A DNA stretch of 64,000 bases, from contig JADKJX010000004.1 in NCBI GenBank assembly GCA_016720775.1, positions 434,001 to 498,000 of the forward strand, given 5' to 3'. Under the pieces are notes generated by a model. It did no database searches. It saw only the letters and a list, made by a program, of their open reading frames with translations, and was not told the origin of the DNA. Position numbers and translations under genes: made by a program. Source of the DNA: Chitinophagaceae bacterium (GTDB lineage: Bacteria; Bacteroidota; Bacteroidia; Chitinophagales; Chitinophagaceae). Positions 15,371 to 23,991 of the stretch are shown one piece after another; position 1 is the stretch's first letter, and every line of letters begins with the position of its first letter.

Positions 15371-15952
15371 ATGTCTCAAACCGAACAGCTGAAAAATTTT
15401 GTATTGTCCATTTATCATCCCGGTGATGCAGCATTGGAAAAATTCCTGGCTACGTGGGAAGAAGGATCAGCCACCAGAAAGACCATCCTCACCCGTGCCG
15501 GCGAAACCGAACGCAATCTTTATTTCATCACCGAAGGTATTCAACGGGTATATTATTATGATGAGCAGGACAGGGAAGCAACGATGGTATTCACCTACGC
15601 TCCTTCCTTTGGCGGCGTGGCCGATAGTTTTCTTACCCACACTCCTTCCGGTTTTTTTGTAGAGACATTAACGCCCTGTTCTTTTCTAAAAACAAGTTTT
15701 CAGCAATTGGATGAACTGATGAAAGAATATCATTCTATTGAACACCTCATCCGCCTGGCCACCAACTATGCATTTGCCGGTGTGCTGGAAAGAATGATCG
15801 AGATTCAATGTTATACCGCAGAAGAAAAATTCCGTACGCTGCTCAAACGGAGTCCGCATATCTTAAACATGATCCCCCACAAATACCTGGCAAATTACCT
15901 CGGCATTGATGCTACCAATTTCAGTAAACTTTTGGGGAAAGTACGTTTGTGA
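15371..15952 (+). CDS. Crp/Fnr-family regulator (cNMP-binding domain)
   Basis: 193 residues. The N-terminal cyclic-nucleotide-binding beta-roll includes ILTRAGETERNLYFITEGIQRVYYY and the FGGVADSFL loop. A dimerisation helix (ATNYAFAGVLERMIEIQ) and a short winged helix follow: LLKRSPHILNMIPHKYLANYLGIDATNFSKL, the shape of the Bacteroidota Crp-like subgroup. The ligand pocket lacks the classical cAMP Arg-Ser pattern, so the signal is unknown. It starts 31 bp after the 705-residue gene and may share its transcript. A palindromic repeat starts 5 bp past the stop codon. Confidence 0.88.
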   Translation: MSQTEQLKNFVLSIYHPGDAALEKFLATWEEGSATRKTILTRAGETERNLYFITEGIQRVYYYDEQDREATMVFTYAPSFGGVADSFLTHTPSGFFVETLTPCSFLKTSFQQLDELMKEYHSIEHLIRLATNYAFAGVLERMIEIQCYTAEEKFRTLLKRSPHILNMIPHKYLANYLGIDATNFSKLLGKVRL

Positions 15953-15957
15953 TTTTC

Positions 15958-16037
15958 CTGAACCACATAGGCACATAGGAAACATAGAAATTTTAATAGC
16001 ACACAACCTATGTGTTCTATGTTTCTACGTGGTTCAA
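15958..16037. repeat. TTGAACCAC palindromic repeat, copy 2
   Basis: Left arm TGAACCACATAGGCACATAG, right arm CTATGTTTCTACGTGGTTCA, with internal CATAG/CTATG units; the whole block can fold into a long hairpin. It lies 5 bp after a stop codon and could serve as a terminator. See copies at 6772 and 27582. Confidence 0.88.
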
Positions 16038-16122
16038 ATTTCAGGATCCATAAAATCTTGGTATTTACCAATAATTAATTTTTGTACATGGAACAACTTT
16101 GTATCCACAAAAATTAATTACC

Positions 16123-16743
16123 ATGAAATATTTATCAAAAAAACTACTGGATGGTTTGTATGCACAAACCGAGACCAACATCACAAAAGCAATTACCCAA
16201 TGGCAACAAATGCCAACTGAGTTCTTCACCGCACAGCCCGGGCCGGGAAGATGGAGCGCCGTTCAATGCCTCGAACATTTAAACAGTTATGGCCGCTACT
16301 ACTTACCTGCCATGGAAAAAGCGATCAGCAAAGCAGACCAGCAACTTTACTACACGTATTTTAAAAGCGGGCTGCTGGGCAATTATTTTTATAAACTCAT
16401 GCTCCCGGATCTCAGCGGTAATCCAAAAAAGAAAATGGGTTCCCCAAAAGATCACCGGCCTGCCGAACAATTAAATACGGTACAGGTACTGAGTGAATTC
16501 ATCAGCCAACTCGAAAAACTGGAGCAACTGATCAGCCTTTCGCAAAAAAGAGATCTCAACAAAATAAAGGTACCCATCTCCATTGCCCCGTTCATTAAAT
16601 TGAAATTAGGTGATACCCTGCTGTTCTATACAGCGCATATTCAACGACACATTTTGCAGGCAGAGCGGGCCATGCAGGCTGCCGGGTACCAGCCGCAGAA
16701 AGTAATAACATACAAAAAGCCGAAGAGTGGGGTTATCGTTTAA
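16123..16743 (+). CDS. DinB-like four-helix protein
   Basis: 206 residues from ATG 16123. The four-helix-bundle DinB/YfiT pattern is visible: KLLDGLYAQTETNITKAITQW, then PGPGRWSAVQCLEHLNSYGRYYLP (GRWS..ECLEHL is the first metal-binding block) and YTAHIQRHILQAERAM (HxxRHxxQ, the second block). Three histidines could bind a divalent metal. DinB-like proteins include thiol transferases and hydrolases; the actual reaction cannot be told. Cytoplasmic. The longer start at 16099 adds residues with no family support. Confidence 0.88.
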   Translation: MKYLSKKLLDGLYAQTETNITKAITQWQQMPTEFFTAQPGPGRWSAVQCLEHLNSYGRYYLPAMEKAISKADQQLYYTYFKSGLLGNYFYKLMLPDLSGNPKKKMGSPKDHRPAEQLNTVQVLSEFISQLEKLEQLISLSQKRDLNKIKVPISIAPFIKLKLGDTLLFYTAHIQRHILQAERAMQAAGYQPQKVITYKKPKSGVIV

Positions 16744-16793
16744 ACCCAATTCCGCAATTCATACCGCCGGTTCGTCATTTCATTCACACTGCA

Positions 16794-16825
16794 ATTGATT
16801 TGCACATGCGCCCTTTCGATTTTTG
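16794..16825 (+). promoter_or_regulatory. Putative promoter of the hemerythrin gene
   Basis: ATTG (16794-16797), 20 bp, then GATTTTTG (16818-16825), near the consensus TTTG-N19-TAnnTTTG with one mismatch in each box. The start codon at 16856 is 30 bp further on, which favours it over 16823. Confidence 0.45.
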
Positions 16826-16855
16826 TTCTATCAATCACTTAAAAAAATCATAGCC

Positions 16856-17536
16856 ATGAAACGTTACAATCTTTTTTACCAGATCCATAAGGGACTACGC
16901 ACCATGCTTTACGAAACCGCTATCCTGCTGCAACAAACCGATTTCAGCAATGAAGAAGAAGCAAACGCTCTTGCCGATCGCATCGGCGAGGTAGTGGTAC
17001 TGTTCGACAAACATGCCCACTCAGAAGATAATAATGTGTTAACCGCCATCGAATCGCTGGAGCCTTCTGTGGCCAGCCTGTTTGCCGAAGAACATATAAA
17101 AGACCATGAACTGAGCAAGCGCCTTACTGCACTCGTGAATATGCTTACTGCCGTAACCGGCGAGGATGAAAAAGAAGAACTGGGCAGCGCCATCCGGGTT
17201 GCTTTCACCGAATTCGTTGTATTCAACCTGCAACACATGGCTAAAGAAGAAAGCGAACTCAACAAACTTTTGTGGGCCCATTTTTCTGATGAAGAATTAC
17301 ATGCCATTACCATGCAGATCATCTCGCAGGTGCCTGTTGACCTGCTGAATGCCTATAACCACTGGATGATACGTGGGCTCAGCAACAACGAGATCAGCAA
17401 GTGGCTGAAACAGATCAAGAACACTGCACCAGATCCCGTATTCAACAGCATGATGCAGCTGGCCGAAAAAGAATTGCCCCGGCAGCGCTTCAGCATGATC
17501 ACCGAATCACTGACCGAAGGCGCCATGCTGGCCTGA
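16856..17536 (+). CDS. Hemerythrin-like domain protein
   Basis: 226 residues from ATG 16856. The N-terminal helical bundle has the hemerythrin HHE pattern: NLFYQIHKGLRTMLYE (His in helix 1), VLFDKHAHSEDNNVLTAIE (HxHxE in helix 2), EEHIKDHELSKRL (HxxxH in helix 3) and VFNLQHMAKEESELNKLLW (HxxxE in helix 4). These could bind a di-iron site for O2, NO or peroxide sensing. The C-terminal 70 residues (SNNEISKWLKQIKNTAPDPV) are an extra helical domain found in related Bacteroidota proteins. Cytoplasmic. The head-GIN gene follows 37 bp later on the same strand. Confidence 0.88.
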   Translation: MKRYNLFYQIHKGLRTMLYETAILLQQTDFSNEEEANALADRIGEVVVLFDKHAHSEDNNVLTAIESLEPSVASLFAEEHIKDHELSKRLTALVNMLTAVTGEDEKEELGSAIRVAFTEFVVFNLQHMAKEESELNKLLWAHFSDEELHAITMQIISQVPVDLLNAYNHWMIRGLSNNEISKWLKQIKNTAPDPVFNSMMQLAEKELPRQRFSMITESLTEGAMLA

Positions 17537-17573
17537 TCACACAAGTATATTTATAACCATAAAAAACAAAGCC

Positions 17574-18071
17574 ATGAAATTAAAAACACTTTTCGCAGCA
17601 GCGCTGTTCGTTACTACAACAGCCTTTGCACAAACAACAGAAAAAGCGCAGACTAAAAAAATACAGCTGCCCATTTTCACACAACTCGTTATTGATGCCA
17701 AAATTGATGTGGTACTCATCGATGATGCAGAACCCGGGGTGATCTACCTGGTTGGAGAACCCAAACTCTTTGATGACATCGCATTTAAAATGCAAAAAAA
17801 CGAGTTGCAGATATCTGCTAAGAAAGACATGAACTACAAATCAAGAGTTACCATCGAAGTCCATGTAAAAGACCTGGCAAAGGTCTCTCTTCAAAAAGAA
17901 GCGCTTGTCTTCTCCGGCAATACACTCCGGTCGCAAAAGATCAATGTATATATAAAAGAAGGAAGCAAGGCCAGCCTGGCGTCCACAGGCGATATCAATA
18001 TCACATCAGAAGAGGATACTGAACTGGTTTTCCTGCGTAAAACGCCCGGCGTAACCGTTGTAAACAGGTAA
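17574..18071 (+). CDS. Head-GIN (DUF2807) domain secreted protein
   Basis: 165 residues with a signal peptide (MKLKTLFAAALFVTTTAFAQ). The mature part shows the repeating beta-strand pattern of the head-GIN domain (DUF2807, putative autotransporter adhesin): FTQLVIDAKIDVVLIDDAE, NELQISAKKDMNYKSRVTIEVHVKDL and SGNTLRSQKINVYIKEGSK, probably forming a right-handed beta-helix. It is shorter than usual (about 230), so the second half of the helix may be missing. A strong terminator lies 30 bp downstream. Confidence 0.82.
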   Translation: MKLKTLFAAALFVTTTAFAQTTEKAQTKKIQLPIFTQLVIDAKIDVVLIDDAEPGVIYLVGEPKLFDDIAFKMQKNELQISAKKDMNYKSRVTIEVHVKDLAKVSLQKEALVFSGNTLRSQKINVYIKEGSKASLASTGDINITSEEDTELVFLRKTPGVTVVNR

Positions 18072-18099
18072 TTAAGCAGTATTTGAACATGTAGATTAA

Positions 18100-18128
18100 A
18101 ACAGGAGCCCTGTAAAGCTCCTGTTTTT
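18100..18128 (+). terminator. Rho-independent terminator
   Basis: AACAGGAGC (18100-18108), loop of 8, GCTCCTGTT (18117-18125), then T's: a 9-bp perfect stem ending the hemerythrin/head-GIN unit. Confidence 0.85.
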
Positions 18129-18222
18129 GTTTTACCGAGGCCGGCAATGCGTTCGTACAAATTTCCCGGCAGGTTTCGCAACCTGAGTTTTTTTTAGGAT
18201 ATTTGCCCAATCTCCTGAAAGA

Positions 18223-19479
18223 ATGAAGATATTAATCAAGCAAGCGCAGGTAATTTCTCCCTCCTCTCCTTTTAACGGACAAACCAAAGATATTTTAATT
18301 ACAAATGGGAAGATCGAAAAGATCGCCGATGCAATTACTGAAAAAGCCGACCAGGCCATTGAACAGAAAGGGCTGTGTATAAGCATTGGCTGGATGGATG
18401 TTTTTGCCGATTTTGCCGACCCGGGATTTGAATACAGGGAAAATATAGAATCAGGAGCCAAAGCTGCAGCGGCAGGCGGTTTCACCGATGTGATGCTGCT
18501 ACCCAATACCAACCCGGTTGCCGACAGCAAATCGCAGATTGATTATATTGTTCAGAAAGCAAAGCAGGTTGCCATAAATATTCATCCCATTGCAGCCATT
18601 ACCCGGAATGCCGAAGGAAAAGAACTGGCAGAAATGTATGACATGCAGCAAACCGGTGCCCTTGCTTTCAGCGATGGAATAAACCCCATTCAGAATTCAG
18701 GCTTGTTACTGAAAGCACTGCAATATGTAAAAACGGTTGACGGAACAGTGATACAAATACCCGATGATACCAGCATCGGCGCAAATGGTTTAATGAATGA
18801 AGGGATCATTTCAACACAGATGGGGTTGCCCGGCAAACCAACCATGGCAGAAGAACTGATGGTTGCAAGAGATATAAAATTAGCCAGGTACGCCGATAGT
18901 AAAATTCATTTCACCGGGGTTTCGTCTCCCAAAAGCCTGGAGTATATCAAAAGGGCTAAAGAAGGCGGAATAAAAGTGAGTTGCTCCATTACTCCCTACC
19001 AGGTTTATTTTTGCGATGAAGACCTGCAACAGTACGATACGAATTTAAAACTGAACCCGCCGTTGCGCAGCCGTGCCGATATGACGGCCATACACAAGGC
19101 ACTGCTTGATGGCGGCATTGATTGCATTGCATCGCATCACCTGCCACAGAACTGGGATAGTAAAACATGTGAATTTGAATACGCAAAAGCCGGAATGATC
19201 AGTTTGGAAACAAGCTTTGCTGCTTTGATAACTGCCGGGTTGCCGGTTGCCAATTTTGTACAAATGCAAACCGTGAATGCCCGGAAACTGTTTGGATTAC
19301 CCGTACCGGAGATCAAGGAAGGAGAAATGGCCTGCATCACTTTATTTAATCCCGATACAGAGTTTGTTTTTGGAGAAGAGATGTTGCGGTCAAGATCAAA
19401 GAATTCTCCTTTCATTGGCAAACATTTAAAAGGAAAAGTGCTGGGCATTATTAACAAGGCACAACTTCAACTTAACTAA
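18223..19479 (+). CDS. Dihydroorotase-like protein, probably inactive paralogue
   Basis: 418 residues with the type I dihydroorotase fold, but key residues are lost. The metal-binding motif D-x-H-x-H-x-R-x-P-G reads DVFADFADPG (F61 and D63 replace both His). The catalytic DHAPH region reads ASHHLPQN, where the Asp is replaced by His. Other blocks are intact: LLPNTNPVADS, ALAFSDGINPI, LKLNPPLRSRAD, SLETSFAALITAG. This resembles the pseudo-dihydroorotases (PyrX/pDHO) that support aspartate transcarbamoylase assembly in other bacteria. No pyrB is next to it. First gene of a co-directional run that continues with DUF4199 (2 bp gap) and glycosyltransferases. Cytoplasmic. Confidence 0.88.
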   Translation: MKILIKQAQVISPSSPFNGQTKDILITNGKIEKIADAITEKADQAIEQKGLCISIGWMDVFADFADPGFEYRENIESGAKAAAAGGFTDVMLLPNTNPVADSKSQIDYIVQKAKQVAINIHPIAAITRNAEGKELAEMYDMQQTGALAFSDGINPIQNSGLLLKALQYVKTVDGTVIQIPDDTSIGANGLMNEGIISTQMGLPGKPTMAEELMVARDIKLARYADSKIHFTGVSSPKSLEYIKRAKEGGIKVSCSITPYQVYFCDEDLQQYDTNLKLNPPLRSRADMTAIHKALLDGGIDCIASHHLPQNWDSKTCEFEYAKAGMISLETSFAALITAGLPVANFVQMQTVNARKLFGLPVPEIKEGEMACITLFNPDTEFVFGEEMLRSRSKNSPFIGKHLKGKVLGIINKAQLQLN

Positions 19480-19481
19480 GC

Positions 19482-19976
19482 ATGCTGCAAAAATTAAATG
19501 CAACAAAAAAAGGATTGGTCACGGGTCTTGTGATGACAGGGTTGCTGTTATTCTTTTTTTATGGATTGAAATTTCCCTTTAATGGCAAGGAACAGTATGT
19601 AATTTATGGGGTGTACATGGCAGGGATAATATGGAGCCTGTACTCCTTCGGGCAATCGGGTGCAGCGAACAAGACATTCAAAGAATATTTTTCTGCAGGC
19701 TTTAAGACCTTTATAGTAGTAACTTTATTAATGGTGGTATTCACATTTATCTTTTTCAGTTTTGATACCGCATACCGCGAATCAGGCATTGCTGAAAATA
19801 ATAAATTACTTTTAGCAGAAGGAAATCACACCCCTGCAGAAATTGAAAGCAATGCAATTCAGTTAAGAAAGATATTCATGCCGATGATGGTTGGCATTAC
19901 TACCTTCAAATACCTGGTATCAGGGGCATTAATAACAGCAGTGGGAGCCGGTTTTTTAAGTCAGAAAAAACAATAA
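19482..19976 (+). CDS. DUF4199 membrane protein
   Basis: 164 residues with four membrane segments (about 11-28, 38-56, 72-95, 135-158) and the Bacteroidota DUF4199 pattern: SGAANKTFKEYFSAGFKTFIVVTLLMVVFTFIFF. A polar loop (residues 98-130) lies between helices 3 and 4. Function unknown. It is often found next to dihydroorotase and a GT2 gene in this group, as here. Start ATG 19482 is 2 bp after the preceding stop, so co-translation is likely. Confidence 0.85.
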   Translation: MLQKLNATKKGLVTGLVMTGLLLFFFYGLKFPFNGKEQYVIYGVYMAGIIWSLYSFGQSGAANKTFKEYFSAGFKTFIVVTLLMVVFTFIFFSFDTAYRESGIAENNKLLLAEGNHTPAEIESNAIQLRKIFMPMMVGITTFKYLVSGALITAVGAGFLSQKKQ

Positions 19977-19985
19977 ACACAAACC

Positions 19986-20930
19986 ATGGATCTTTCAGTA
20001 GTAATACCGCTTTTTAACGAAGAAGAATCGTTGCCCGAACTATCGGCATGGATAGAAAAGGTGATGAAGGAAAATAATTTTTCTTACGAGGTGATCATGA
20101 TAGACGATGGAAGTACCGATACTTCCTGGAAAGTGATCGAACAACTCCGCATCCGGAACCCAAACATCAAGGGCATAAAATTCCAGCGCAATTATGGCAA
20201 AAGTGCGGCTTTGAATGAAGGCTTCAAAGCTTCGCAGGGAGACGTGGTGATCACCATGGATGCCGATATGCAGGACAGCCCGGATGAGATCCCGGAACTG
20301 AGAAGAATGATCGTGGAAGATGGATATGAAATGGTGAGCGGGTGGAAAAAGAAACGGTACGATAATACACTCACGAAAAATATTCCATCCAAATTATTCA
20401 ATGCCGCTGCCCGTAGCATGAGTAAGATAAAACTACACGATTTCAACTGCGGGCTTAAATCGTACAGTAAAAAAGTAGTGAAGAGCATTGAAGTATATGG
20501 CGAGATGCACCGTTATGTACCCGTGCTTGCCAAATGGTCGGGCTTCCGGAACATTGGTGAAAAAGTGGTGGAACACCGGGCAAGAAAATACGGCGTTACC
20601 AAATTCGGGTGGAGCCGTTTTGTAAATGGCTTCCTCGACCTGATGACCATCTTCTTTGTAGGTAAGTTTGGAAAAAGGCCCATGCACTTTTTTGGATTAT
20701 GGGGTACTGTATGTTTCCTCTTTGGTTTGGTTATCTTCCTATACCTCACTGTTTCAAAATTCTTTTTCGACCAGACCGGCATGACACAGCGGCCCCTGTT
20801 CTTCTTTGCCATTCTGGCTATGATCATCGGTTCGCAATTATTCCTTGCCGGCTTTATTGGAGAACTTATCTCAAGAAATTCGCCGGAGAGAAATAACTAT
20901 TTGATCGAACAGAAAACAGGAATAAACTAA
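19986..20930 (+). CDS. GT2 glycosyltransferase with C-terminal membrane helices (DPM1/GtrB-like)
   Basis: 314 residues. The GT-A domain shows LSVVIPLFNEEESLPEL, MIDDGSTDTSW, NYGKSAALNEGF and the DxD-type MDADMQDSPDEIPEL (UDP/GDP-sugar and metal binding). Two C-terminal helices (about 234-255 and 268-291) anchor it in the inner membrane, as in polyprenyl-phosphate glycosyltransferases such as ArnC and GtrB. It probably transfers a sugar from NDP-sugar to undecaprenyl phosphate. Follows DUF4199 by 9 bp and precedes the GT4 gene by 4 bp. Confidence 0.92.
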   Translation: MDLSVVIPLFNEEESLPELSAWIEKVMKENNFSYEVIMIDDGSTDTSWKVIEQLRIRNPNIKGIKFQRNYGKSAALNEGFKASQGDVVITMDADMQDSPDEIPELRRMIVEDGYEMVSGWKKKRYDNTLTKNIPSKLFNAAARSMSKIKLHDFNCGLKSYSKKVVKSIEVYGEMHRYVPVLAKWSGFRNIGEKVVEHRARKYGVTKFGWSRFVNGFLDLMTIFFVGKFGKRPMHFFGLWGTVCFLFGLVIFLYLTVSKFFFDQTGMTQRPLFFFAILAMIIGSQLFLAGFIGELISRNSPERNNYLIEQKTGIN

Positions 20931-20934
20931 AAAC

Positions 20935-22101
20935 ATGCAAACTTCCAGTTCCCCCTTTAGGGGGCCAGGGGGCAAGAATGTTGTTATCATCGGCCCTGCA
21001 CATCCTTTACGTGGCGGCGGTATGACAACATTCAATGAACGGCTGGCAAAGCAATTCCAGGATGAAGGCCATTCCGTAAGTATTTATTCTTTCTCCCTGC
21101 AATATCCCGGCTTTTTATTCCCGGGCCAAACACAGTTTACCGATGAACCGGCTCCGGAAAATCTTGACATACGAACAAGGATCAACTCCATCAATCCTTT
21201 CAACTGGATCTCGGTTGGAAGAGAAATAAAAAAACTCAACCCGGATATCATTGTAGTCCGTTACTGGATCCCGTTGATGGGCCCCTGCCTGGGAACTATT
21301 TTACGCATCATCAAAAAAAATAAACACACAAAGATCGTTTGCATTGCCGATAACATCATACCACATGAGAAACGTTTCGGCGATAAGCCATTCACCCGCT
21401 ATTTTATAAAACCGGTGGATGCTTTTGTTACCATGAGTGAAAAAGTGATGACAGATCTGCGTTCATTCACTTCGGCCAAACCAACAAAACTTGTACCCCA
21501 CCCGCTGTATGATAATTTTGGAGAGAAAATTTCAAAGGAAGAAGCCAGGAAGAAATTGACAATAGCCAATGGGCAAAAGGTTCTTTTATTTTTTGGCTTC
21601 ATCAGGAAATATAAGGGCCTTGACATTTTACTGAATGCAATGAAGTTGCTCCAGAACCACAAACCACAAATCACAAACTACAAACTCCTCATCGCCGGAG
21701 AATTTTATGAAGACAGGAAACCCTATGATGAACTGATCGGGAACTTAGGCATCAGGGACAATTTAATAATGCAAACACGGTTTATACGCAATGAAGAAGT
21801 CAGGTATTTTATGTGTGCGGCAGACCTGGTTGTTCAACCTTACCGCAATGCAACCCAAAGCGGCGTTACTCCCCTTGCCTATCATTTTGAAATTCCCATG
21901 GTCGTTACCAATGTGGGTGGACTGCCCGCTATGGTGCCGGATAATAAAGCCGGGTTAGTGGCGGAACCAACGGCGGAATCATTGGCAGAAAAGATCCGGG
22001 AATATTTTTCAAAGGGAGAAAATTATTTTATGCCCGGCCTGCTGGAAGAAAAGAAAAAACTAAGCTGGACAAAAATGGTTGAAACCATCCTGAACGTTTA
22101 A
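20935..22101 (+). CDS. GT4-family glycosyltransferase
   Basis: 388 residues, GT-B fold, family GT4. The N-terminal Rossmann domain has NVVIIGPAHPLRGGGMTTFNERLA. The C-terminal domain has KVLLFFGFIRKYKGLDILL and the nucleotide-sugar block VVQPYRNATQSGVTPLAYHF with the E/Q-x7-E-like region. Residues 4-12 (SSPFRGPGG) are encoded by a CCCCCTTTAGGGGG palindrome plus a second G5 run, so the true start or original N-terminus may have differed. Cytoplasmic or peripheral at the inner membrane. It precedes the heptose genes and may add the heptose made by them, but the acceptor is unknown. Confidence 0.9.
   Translation: MQTSSSPFRGPGGKNVVIIGPAHPLRGGGMTTFNERLAKQFQDEGHSVSIYSFSLQYPGFLFPGQTQFTDEPAPENLDIRTRINSINPFNWISVGREIKKLNPDIIVVRYWIPLMGPCLGTILRIIKKNKHTKIVCIADNIIPHEKRFGDKPFTRYFIKPVDAFVTMSEKVMTDLRSFTSAKPTKLVPHPLYDNFGEKISKEEARKKLTIANGQKVLLFFGFIRKYKGLDILLNAMKLLQNHKPQITNYKLLIAGEFYEDRKPYDELIGNLGIRDNLIMQTRFIRNEEVRYFMCAADLVVQPYRNATQSGVTPLAYHFEIPMVVTNVGGLPAMVPDNKAGLVAEPTAESLAEKIREYFSKGENYFMPGLLEEKKKLSWTKMVETILNV
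20951..20973. repeat. CCCCCTTTAGGGGG palindrome inside the GT4 coding start
   Basis: CCCCC, TTTA, GGGGG followed by CCA and GGGGGC, a GC-rich unit unlike the flanking AT-balanced code. It is in frame within codons 6-13 of the GT4 gene. Related short units occur at 10187 and 23245. Confidence 0.6.
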
Positions 22102-22190
22102 ACGTTTCAGGGTTTAAAGGTTTAAGGGTTTAATACATTCTATAAAAGTTGGGCCGCCCCTTTCAACCATTAAACCTTTCAACCTTTCAA
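22102..22190. repeat. Inverted GGTTTAA-type repeat between GT4 and hddA
   Basis: GGGTTTAAAGGTTTAAGGG on the left faces ATTAAACCTTTCAACC on the right (about 22108-22190), giving a long imperfect hairpin in the 123-bp gap. A similar block occurs at 40486-40563. Confidence 0.6.
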
Positions 22191-22224
22191 CTTATTCAGT
22201 AAATTGCCGCATTAACAACAATTC

Positions 22225-23259
22225 ATGATCTTCAGAAGCAAAGCTCCCTTACGGATCGGTCTCGCAGGCGGTGGCACAGACGTAAGTCCGTACAGTGACC
22301 AGTTTGGCGGCGCCATCCTGAATACAACTATTTCTCTTTCGGCTTATGCATCCATAGAACCATTAACTGATAATAAGATCATCATCCAGGCATTTGACCG
22401 GAATGAAGCTCAAACATTTGATCTTGCTGATCAATTACCCATTGATGGAACGCTTGATTTGCTTAAAGGTGTTTATAACCGCATTCAGAAAGATCATCCC
22501 ATGCCATCAGCGGGTTTCCGGCTTTCTACTTTTGTGGATGCGCCTGCGGGTTCGGGGTTGGGCACTTCTTCTACCCTTGTGGTGGCGGTACTGGGTGCAT
22601 TTTTAGAAATGCGGAAGATAAAGATGGATGAATACGCCATTGCAAAATATGCCTACGATATTGAACGCATTGATCTGAAATTAGCCGGCGGTAAACAGGA
22701 CCAGTATGCAGCCACGTTTGGCGGGGTGAACTTCATGGAATTTTATGCAGGCGATAAAGTGATCGTTAATCCGCTCCGCATAAAACCACAATACCTGCAC
22801 GAACTGGAGAATAACCTCGTGTTATATTTTACCTCCACATCAAGAGAAAGTGCGGCCATCATCAAAGAGCAGGTAAAGAACGTGAATGAGAAAAACGAAA
22901 AGAGCATTGAAGCCATGCATCACTTGAAAGACCAGGCTAAGATGATGAAGGAAGCGCTGCTGCAGGGTAAGCTCGATGAGATCGGCGTTATTCTCAATTA
23001 TGGTTTTGAACAGAAAAGGAATATGGCGGCCAATATCAGCAACGCTAACATTGAAAAAGTTTATGCCGCTGCAAAAGAAGCCGGCGCCACCGGAGGAAAG
23101 ATAAGCGGTGCAGGCGGCGGTGGTTTCATGATCTTTTACTGTCCCGGCAATACCCGCCATGCTGTTATAAAAGCATTGAATAATTTTGGCGGCAATGTGA
23201 GGGACTATTCATTCACCAAACACGGGTTAACAACCTGGAGTACTGCCCCTGTCCCTTAA
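22225..23259 (+). CDS. hddA: D-glycero-alpha-D-manno-heptose 7-phosphate kinase
   Basis: GHMP kinase of 344 residues that makes D-glycero-alpha-D-manno-heptose 1,7-bisphosphate from the 7-phosphate with ATP. The start FRSKAPLRIGLAGGGTDVSPY is diagnostic for HddA-type kinases. The ATP loop is DAPAGSGLGTSSTLVVAVLGA and the C-terminal glycine motif is KISGAGGGGFMIFYC. The family feature LAGGKQDQYAATFGG is also present. Next in line are gmhA, hddC and gmhB, the other steps of the GDP-D-alpha-D-heptose route, so the call is firm. The final STAPVP residues lie over the start of a CCCTT/AAGGG palindrome. Confidence 0.95.
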   Translation: MIFRSKAPLRIGLAGGGTDVSPYSDQFGGAILNTTISLSAYASIEPLTDNKIIIQAFDRNEAQTFDLADQLPIDGTLDLLKGVYNRIQKDHPMPSAGFRLSTFVDAPAGSGLGTSSTLVVAVLGAFLEMRKIKMDEYAIAKYAYDIERIDLKLAGGKQDQYAATFGGVNFMEFYAGDKVIVNPLRIKPQYLHELENNLVLYFTSTSRESAAIIKEQVKNVNEKNEKSIEAMHHLKDQAKMMKEALLQGKLDEIGVILNYGFEQKRNMAANISNANIEKVYAAAKEAGATGGKISGAGGGGFMIFYCPGNTRHAVIKALNNFGGNVRDYSFTKHGLTTWSTAPVP

Positions 23260-23276
23260 AGGGCAAAATAGAGAAG
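23245..23276. repeat. CCCTTAAAGGG palindrome at the hddA 3' end
   Basis: TGCCCctgtCCCTTaAAGGG followed by AGAAGGGCA: two nested palindromic arms that overlap the last codons of hddA. Part of the same loose family as 10187 and 20951. The 157-bp gap to gmhA otherwise holds an AT-rich stretch with no visible gene. Confidence 0.5.
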
Positions 23277-23415
23277 GGCAGAACGAAGATCATATTTTTT
23301 TCTTTTTTGAGCCCAACATTAGTATTTCTATTTATCATTGTTGCGTCGCACTCTTGTACTGCATACCTTTGCTCAACCGTACAAATGTTTTATTAGTCAC
23401 CAGTAAGAAAACCAT

Positions 23416-23991
23416 ATGTTAGATAAAGTAAAAAATATTGTGCAGGCTTCCATCACTGTAAAGCAGGATGTTTTACAAAATGAAGAACTGCTTACTACCG
23501 TGAAGGAATGTATTGCGGTGATCGTACATGCATTTAAGAACGGCAACAAGGTCTTGTTCTGCGGTAACGGGGGCAGTGCAGCCGATGCACAACACCTGGC
23601 TGCCGAATTCAGCGGACGGTTTTATACCGACCGGGATGCATTGCCTGCAGAAGCACTGCATTGCAACACCTCTTACCTTACGGCCGTTGCCAATGACTAC
23701 AGCTACGATGTGATCTATTCAAGGCTGATAAAAGGCATCGGCAACAAAGGCGATGTCCTCATTGGGTTAAGCACCTCTGGTAACAGTAAGAATATTTACA
23801 ACGCTTTTGAAGTTGCCAAAGAAAAAGGAATGACCACCATTGCCTTTACCGGCGCAAGTGGCGGAACCATGAAAGCGCTTTCCGACTTCCTAATAAATGT
23901 TCCTTCCACCGATACGCCCCGTATCCAGGAAAGCCACATAATGCTGGGCCATATCATTTGTCAGTTGGTAGAAGCAGAATACTTCGGATGA
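23416..23991 (+). CDS. gmhA: Phosphoheptose isomerase
   Basis: 191 residues. SIS-fold isomerase that turns sedoheptulose 7-phosphate into D-glycero-D-manno-heptose 7-phosphate. Signature blocks are VLFCGNGGSAADAQHLAAEFSGRF, TAVANDYSYDVIYSR, GLSTSGNSKN and the C-terminal ESHIMLGHIICQLVE with the zinc and catalytic residues (E-x-H). Full length for the family. It supplies the substrate of hddA and overlaps hddC by 4 bases (ATGA). Cytoplasmic. Confidence 0.96.
   Translation: MLDKVKNIVQASITVKQDVLQNEELLTTVKECIAVIVHAFKNGNKVLFCGNGGSAADAQHLAAEFSGRFYTDRDALPAEALHCNTSYLTAVANDYSYDVIYSRLIKGIGNKGDVLIGLSTSGNSKNIYNAFEVAKEKGMTTIAFTGASGGTMKALSDFLINVPSTDTPRIQESHIMLGHIICQLVEAEYFG

Noticed and set aside
18223..19479. 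Working pyrC
   Set aside because: Metal-binding and catalytic residues are replaced, so I call it a probable inactive paralogue.
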